From: Lateolabrax maculatus
Lineage: Eukaryota; Chordata; Actinopteri; Acropomatiformes; Lateolabracidae
Length of the DNA stretch: 64,000 nt
Direction: 5' to 3'
NCBI GenBank assembly: GCA_031216445.1
Contig: CM062214.1
Location: 11,263,001 to 11,327,000 of the forward strand
The notes under the pieces are model-generated. The model was not told the DNA's origin and did no database searches. It saw nothing but the letters and a program-made list of their open reading frames with translations. Position numbers and translations under genes: made by a program. Shown here one piece after another: positions 61,501 to 64,000 of this stretch. Within the stretch, counting starts at the first letter, position 1; each line of letters begins with the position of its first letter.

Positions 61501-63888
61501 TTTGGACGTTAGTCTGCTACGTATGTGCCTCATCGTCTATATACACACACACACACACACACACAAGCGCGCACATGATCAAACAAAGCGCACACAAGGA
61601 CGGGATAAAGGCAGAACATTTCAACAACAGAACAAAATCCAGATTCACAGAGACTTTGTTACCAACATCTTTTTCCCCCCACTGCTGGTGAGCTCTGAAT
61701 TGCAGTGGGGGGGAAAGAGACGTATAGCGATAGAGAGATTTGATTTGATTTGGAGGCGGAGGGGCTGTGGTATGAGACTCCCTCCCCCCCCTCCACCTCC
61801 AACCCACCACAGCTGATAGGAAGCCAGACAGAAAAACTAGCAGCATTTCCACATTAGCATAGCAATTCCATACAAACAGAGGGGGGGCGTTTGGGACTGA
61901 AGGTCAGCTGCACACAAGGGACCACAGCAGAGAAAGAGAGAGAGTGAGAGAGAGAGGACATATGAAAGGGTGGGGAGGAGCCCCTGAGAGAGATTTGGGT
62001 GGAGGGGTAATAACAAACACACTGATTTAAAGTAGCATGGAAGAAAGATGCACCGGATCTTTTTTTAATATCTGCGGCTGCTGATATATGTAGGATCCAG
62101 ACCCAAGCCTATTTCATATGCTGCCATGCGTAGATGTGTCTTTTTATTGAGATTTATACGAGTAAACCTAAAGGTCCTGTTTTAAATAAAGGTTCAAAGC
62201 ACTAATTTCAGTGCCCTTTGTGATGTATGCCATTATGTTGTGTGTGATTTATGAACTGGTGTTGATGCTGTTTAGGAAAGTATTATTAATGCTTGACAAA
62301 GTAATTGCAAACTGGCCTATTTTGGGATTTTAAACTTGACTGAAAAAGATGAGTCACGGCGAAGGGCAGAAGAAGACAGCGTCTAAACTAATGCAACCTT
62401 TAAATGAAGAAGAGATAAGACTTGGATCGCCTGAAGGGATGAAGGAGCTGCGTAGAGGCGTTGAAACACAAGAAGATGAATCGTAAAGTGAAATTCGGAG
62501 GCACCAGAGGACAGAAAGAATTAAGCAGAAGCGTTTAGAGGTGGGAGCACTTGAAAAGGATTTAAAACTTCTGAAGTGGCTTCCCCAAGTGAAATGAAGT
62601 GGGAAAAAAATTCTTGATATTTTGTTGTTTGAAAAGCACTATAGTAAGGAGTTATTGATGCATCTGACATGTGGATGAATATTTAACTTTATGACTATAT
62701 ATTTTTATCTATATAATATATGCACTTGCTGCCTTTGCATGTGTCTCGTACCTCTGAAAGCTTGTTCCAGCACTGTGCCAATCTGCCTATCATTAGGCAG
62801 ATCAGGTTATCACCCCCTCAGATTCAATCTTCCCTGCTGTCACAAATGTCACTGCCTCTGAGCAGGAATGTGTGGTGTGATGATATATTGGTTGATGAAA
62901 TAAGATGAGGAAATAGATTTTAAATCAGTCCGATGTGCCTTGTGGGGTGGTGGTTCTGGCTTGGTTTGAACATTTCTAAAATAGAGAAATATAGAAATGT
63001 TCTGCATCTGGAGAAAGTGGGACGCAGTATGGGAGAACTGATTATCAATGCATTGAGATTATGAAAAGAAGAAATAATTGAGCTAACACCGGAAAAGGGC
63101 GATTGCAGATATCAAGGCTCTGAATTGCAAATGTGCAGTCTTCCTCAGTTTCAAAATTAAGTTAATTAACGGAGTTAAGTCAAACTTTAAGAACTGCCAT
63201 CCCAAAACTGTTGACTCTGTTGGACCCAGCATCATTTTTCAGATGAGTTATGGGTGATTAAAATAGACTTGTGAATCTGCCACATGCTGCATATGTCATC
63301 ACCATTCTAAACCTAGTATTCTTTCAACAGAAAGCACCGCTGCATCTTTCTCCTGCCATGGGCGCCCCCTTGCATGGGGGTGAGACACGGAGCAAGAGGA
63401 AGGTGAAAGTGTGAGGAGTGAGTGGCAAGTGAATACCTTTCTTCTTTGCTGCATTTTGTACTGGCGTCAGGAATATCCAAGCTTTTACTGTACACTGATT
63501 TACTACAGTGAGACAGGAGACAAAGCGAGCAGAGCGTCAGTCTCTGTTTATGTTTGTCCACAATCTAGCCTGCTGACACCAGACTCGCTGTCAGACCTGC
63601 TGATGCACCACTGGGCTGCGAGGTTCTCCGTACGTACACAAACACACACACACACACACAGATATGTCTATCTCTTTTTTGTACATTTCAAAATTTTATA
63701 GATTTTTTTAACTTTTTCTTTTCACCTCCAAGCGTACCTCTGTCCATGCTGTGTCATGTCGATAGCCCTCCTGGCTGGTACAGGTGAGCCTCCATCTGTG
63801 ACACTGAGGACCTCCATGGACTTCCTCTCTGGTCTCCTCTTGCCATGTCGGTTCAACATCGGAGAGTCAACCCGCTTCCTTGGAGGAT
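47580..63888 (-). CDS. brsk2: brsk2, BR serine/threonine-protein kinase 2, C-terminal part (5' exons outside window)
   Basis: Minus-strand exons in reading order: 63888-63738, 57852-57792, 55745-55538 (or from 56267), 55414-55366, 54252-54129, 52952-52772, 51186-51097, and 47752-47580 (or from 47800). All borders are GT-AG and frames join. The shortest form encodes 345 residues here. In order these are linker [39 protein letters not shown], the PKGTPVHTPK Ser/Pro region, WRTRLNSIKNSFLGSPRFHR, then the KA1-like domain (KKSWFGNFINLEKEEQIF, KDKPLSSIKADIV, HSVISQTSFRAEY, GPSRRFKRVVETIQ) and the tail from DEKNGQ. The HTPK/GTP linker and PRFHRRKLQ favour BRSK2 over BRSK1. BRSK2 is an LKB1-activated AMPK-related kinase of neurons acting in axon specification and at synapses; its catalytic domain lies beyond base 64,000. 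Confidence 0.95.
47753..47800 (-). CDS. brsk2: 48-nt upstream extension of brsk2 exon H (distal acceptor)
   Basis: A second acceptor, TACCTAG, ends at 47801. From 47800 the frame reads GSPLSNFFDVIKQLFS directly into DEKNGQ. This peptide is present in mammalian BRSK2 isoforms as I recall them. The 48 nt keep frame after exon G, so either acceptor gives a full protein. Confidence 0.85.
47801..51096 (-). other. brsk2: brsk2 intron between exons G and H
   Basis: A 3.3 kb intron. I looked for the small cassette exon known between these exons in mammals (peptide with TNCMEMMTGRLSKCG) and found no match. A GC-richer stretch lies at 50800-51000. Confidence 0.8.
51097..51186 (-). CDS. brsk2: brsk2 exon G (end of KA1-like domain)
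   Basis: Acceptor TGTTCAG. It encodes GPSRRFKRVVETIQSQLLS and THDQPGVQQLS. The donor is G|GTGAGC. RRFKRVVETIQ is a hallmark of the BRSK C-terminal domain. Confidence 0.95.
51187..52771 (-). other. brsk2: brsk2 intron between exons F and G
   Basis: It contains a (TG)n tract followed by a 14-G run (51553-51619) and otherwise AT-rich sequence. No exon is seen. Confidence 0.85.
51553..51619. repeat. (TG)27 plus G14 homopolymer
   Basis: A pure TG tract joined to a run of 14 G in the brsk2 intron; a likely sequencing trouble spot. Confidence 0.95.
52772..52952 (-). CDS. brsk2: brsk2 exon F (KA1-like domain, KEN motif)
   Basis: Acceptor TCCCAG. It encodes IPSLSHSVISQTSFRAEYKS, FQKPVKFQVDITYTE and ATKENGIYSVTFTLLS. 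The donor is G|GTCAGG. A KEN tripeptide lies at 52806-52814. Confidence 0.95.
52953..54128 (-). other. brsk2: brsk2 intron between exons E and F
   Basis: An ordinary intron of 1.18 kb; nothing recognised inside. Confidence 0.85.
54129..54252 (-). CDS. brsk2: brsk2 exon E (start of KA1-like domain)
   Basis: Acceptor CCCACAG. It encodes ELAKKSWFGNFINLEKEEQ, IFIVIKDKPLSSIKADIVQA and FLS. Donor TCG|GTACAC. This is the conserved BRSK KA1-like start. Confidence 0.95.
54253..55365 (-). other. brsk2: brsk2 intron between exons D and E
   Basis: A 1.1 kb intron with a short (TG)n/(AG)n stretch near 54531-54570. No exon is seen. Confidence 0.85.
55366..55414 (-). CDS. brsk2: brsk2 exon D
   Basis: A 49-nt exon with acceptor TTCCACAG, encoding VPTQEEMSSLTPESSP and the start of the next Glu codon. 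Donor GA|GTGAGT. Confidence 0.94.
55538..55745 (-). CDS. brsk2: brsk2 exon C, short form (Ser/Pro linker)
   Basis: From acceptor CATACAG it reads VTPHPSPRGSPLPTPKGTP, VHTPKDSPAGT, WRTRLNSIKNSFLGSPRFHR and RKLQ. The donor is G|GTACTG. This is the form matching mammalian BRSK2, where SSPR runs directly into VTPHPSPRGS. Confidence 0.93.
55746..56267 (-). CDS. brsk2: possible alternative 5' extension of brsk2 exon C (174 codons)
   Basis: A second acceptor, TTGCTGCAG, ends at 56268. Splicing exon B to 56267 keeps frame and stays open for 522 nt into VTPHP. The inserted peptide is Ser/Pro-rich, starts SPNTSPCPSPEP and contains NKTQTLPTK. Human BRSK1 as I recall it has SPVFSFSPEP and SKTQTLPS at the matching place after SSPR. 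Coding use is inferred from the open frame and this similarity. Confidence 0.6.
56449..56469. repeat. poly(A) homopolymer
   Basis: About 21 A residues on the plus strand, U-rich in the brsk2 pre-mRNA, upstream of the candidate long exon C acceptor. Confidence 0.9.
57709..57774. repeat. alternating (GT)(GC) purine-pyrimidine tract
   Basis: About 66 bp of near-perfect alternation of GT, GC and CG steps, just inside the intron after the brsk2 exon B donor. Confidence 0.9.
57792..57852 (-). CDS. brsk2: brsk2 exon B
   Basis: A 61-nt exon completing QR and encoding [20 protein letters not shown], essentially identical to mammalian BRSK2. Acceptor CCCACAG; donor CGG|GTAAGT, followed by a CA/CG-rich tract. 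Confidence 0.95.
58481..58515. repeat. (CA)n microsatellite
   Basis: About 17 CA units in the brsk2 intron. Confidence 0.95.
59693..59940. repeat. diverged fish interspersed repeat in brsk2 intron
   Basis: The start AAAGGGTCAGTTCACCCTAA, then TCATTTGTGGTGC and TTTCTGGAAAGACACATTGCT, recall a common fish repeat that begins AAAGGGACAGTTCACCCC. Strongly decayed; limits approximate. Confidence 0.5.
59954..60010. repeat. fragment of the same repeat family as 17410-17850
   Basis: CAGTAGTGGAATGTAACTAA, then AGTATTTCCATTTTATATTG, is the left end of the CAGTGGTGGAAAGTAACTAA-type repeat, truncated after about 57 bp. Confidence 0.6.
61541..61565. repeat. (AC)n microsatellite
   Basis: About 12 AC units in the brsk2 intron. 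Confidence 0.93.
63642..63660. repeat. (AC)n microsatellite
   Basis: A short AC run about 80 bp below brsk2 exon A, on its intron side. Confidence 0.9.
63738..63888 (-). CDS. brsk2: brsk2 exon A (most 5' exon in window)
   Basis: Acceptor CACACAG. It reads (D)[35 protein letters not shown] and VPARRAIDMTQHGQR. The donor is AG|GTACGC. The first codon needs one base from an upstream exon outside the window. Confidence 0.95.
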
Positions 63889-64000
63889 CTGTGTGAAACG
63901 AGCGAGACAGATCGATTCAGAATCAGCACAATACACCTGACGTCGCTGCACGCTGATGCGCGTACTTCTACGCATTGAGTAGTTTTGTGCATTGCCTGCA
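63889..64000 (-). other. brsk2: brsk2 intron upstream of exon A, truncated by window edge
   Basis: This is the acceptor end of the next upstream intron; no exon sequence is seen in these 112 bases. Confidence 0.7.

Larger units (their letters stand above)
57853..63737 (-). other. brsk2: brsk2 intron between exons A and B (5.9 kb)
   Basis: No exon is needed or seen here, as the protein is continuous across the junction. It contains (AC)n tracts (58481-58515, 61541-61565, 63642-63660), two decayed repeats (59693-60010) and AT-rich homeobox-type motifs around 60790-61060. Confidence 0.85.

Overview
This window is vertebrate genomic DNA, almost certainly from a ray-finned (acanthomorph-type) fish. 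The signs are long introns with GT-AG borders, many (CA)n/(GT)n microsatellites, decayed fish-type interspersed repeats and two recognisable vertebrate genes. No bacterial, viral, rRNA, tRNA or CRISPR feature was recognised.

Plus strand, 1 to about 44,660: a complete abtb2 gene (ankyrin repeat and BTB/POZ domain containing 2). I resolved 17 coding exons whose junctions all keep frame. They encode 1,055 residues, from the ATG at 339 to the TGA at 43785-43787. The layout is a GC-rich first exon carrying the N-terminal conserved block and a histone-fold-like region, a 26.8 kb first intron, two isolated exons (28.0 and 31.7 kb), then a compact 3' half (37.2-43.8 kb) with the ankyrin repeats, the BTB domain and the C-terminus. 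A short 3' UTR ends at an AATAAA at 44636.

Minus strand, 64,000 down to about 44,980: the 3' part of brsk2 (BR serine/threonine kinase 2, SAD-A type). The kinase and UBA-like parts lie beyond the right edge. The window holds eight coding exons for the Ser/Pro-rich linker, the KA1-like C-terminal domain and the tail, then a roughly 2.6 kb 3' UTR. Two in-frame alternative acceptors are visible. One would add 174 Ser/Pro-rich codons to the linker, resembling the BRSK1 linker. The other would add 16 residues near the C-terminus.

The genes converge tail to tail, with about 350 bp between their poly(A) signals. ABTB2 is a BTB/ankyrin scaffold-type protein and BRSK2 a neuronal polarity and synapse kinase; nothing here shows that they act together. 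The rest is intron with microsatellites and at least five relics of non-autonomous repeats. I found no wholly new system. The most interesting signals are the brsk2 splice-site choices and the brsk2 3' UTR, which has paired Pumilio motifs, a palindrome and a G-quadruplex motif.
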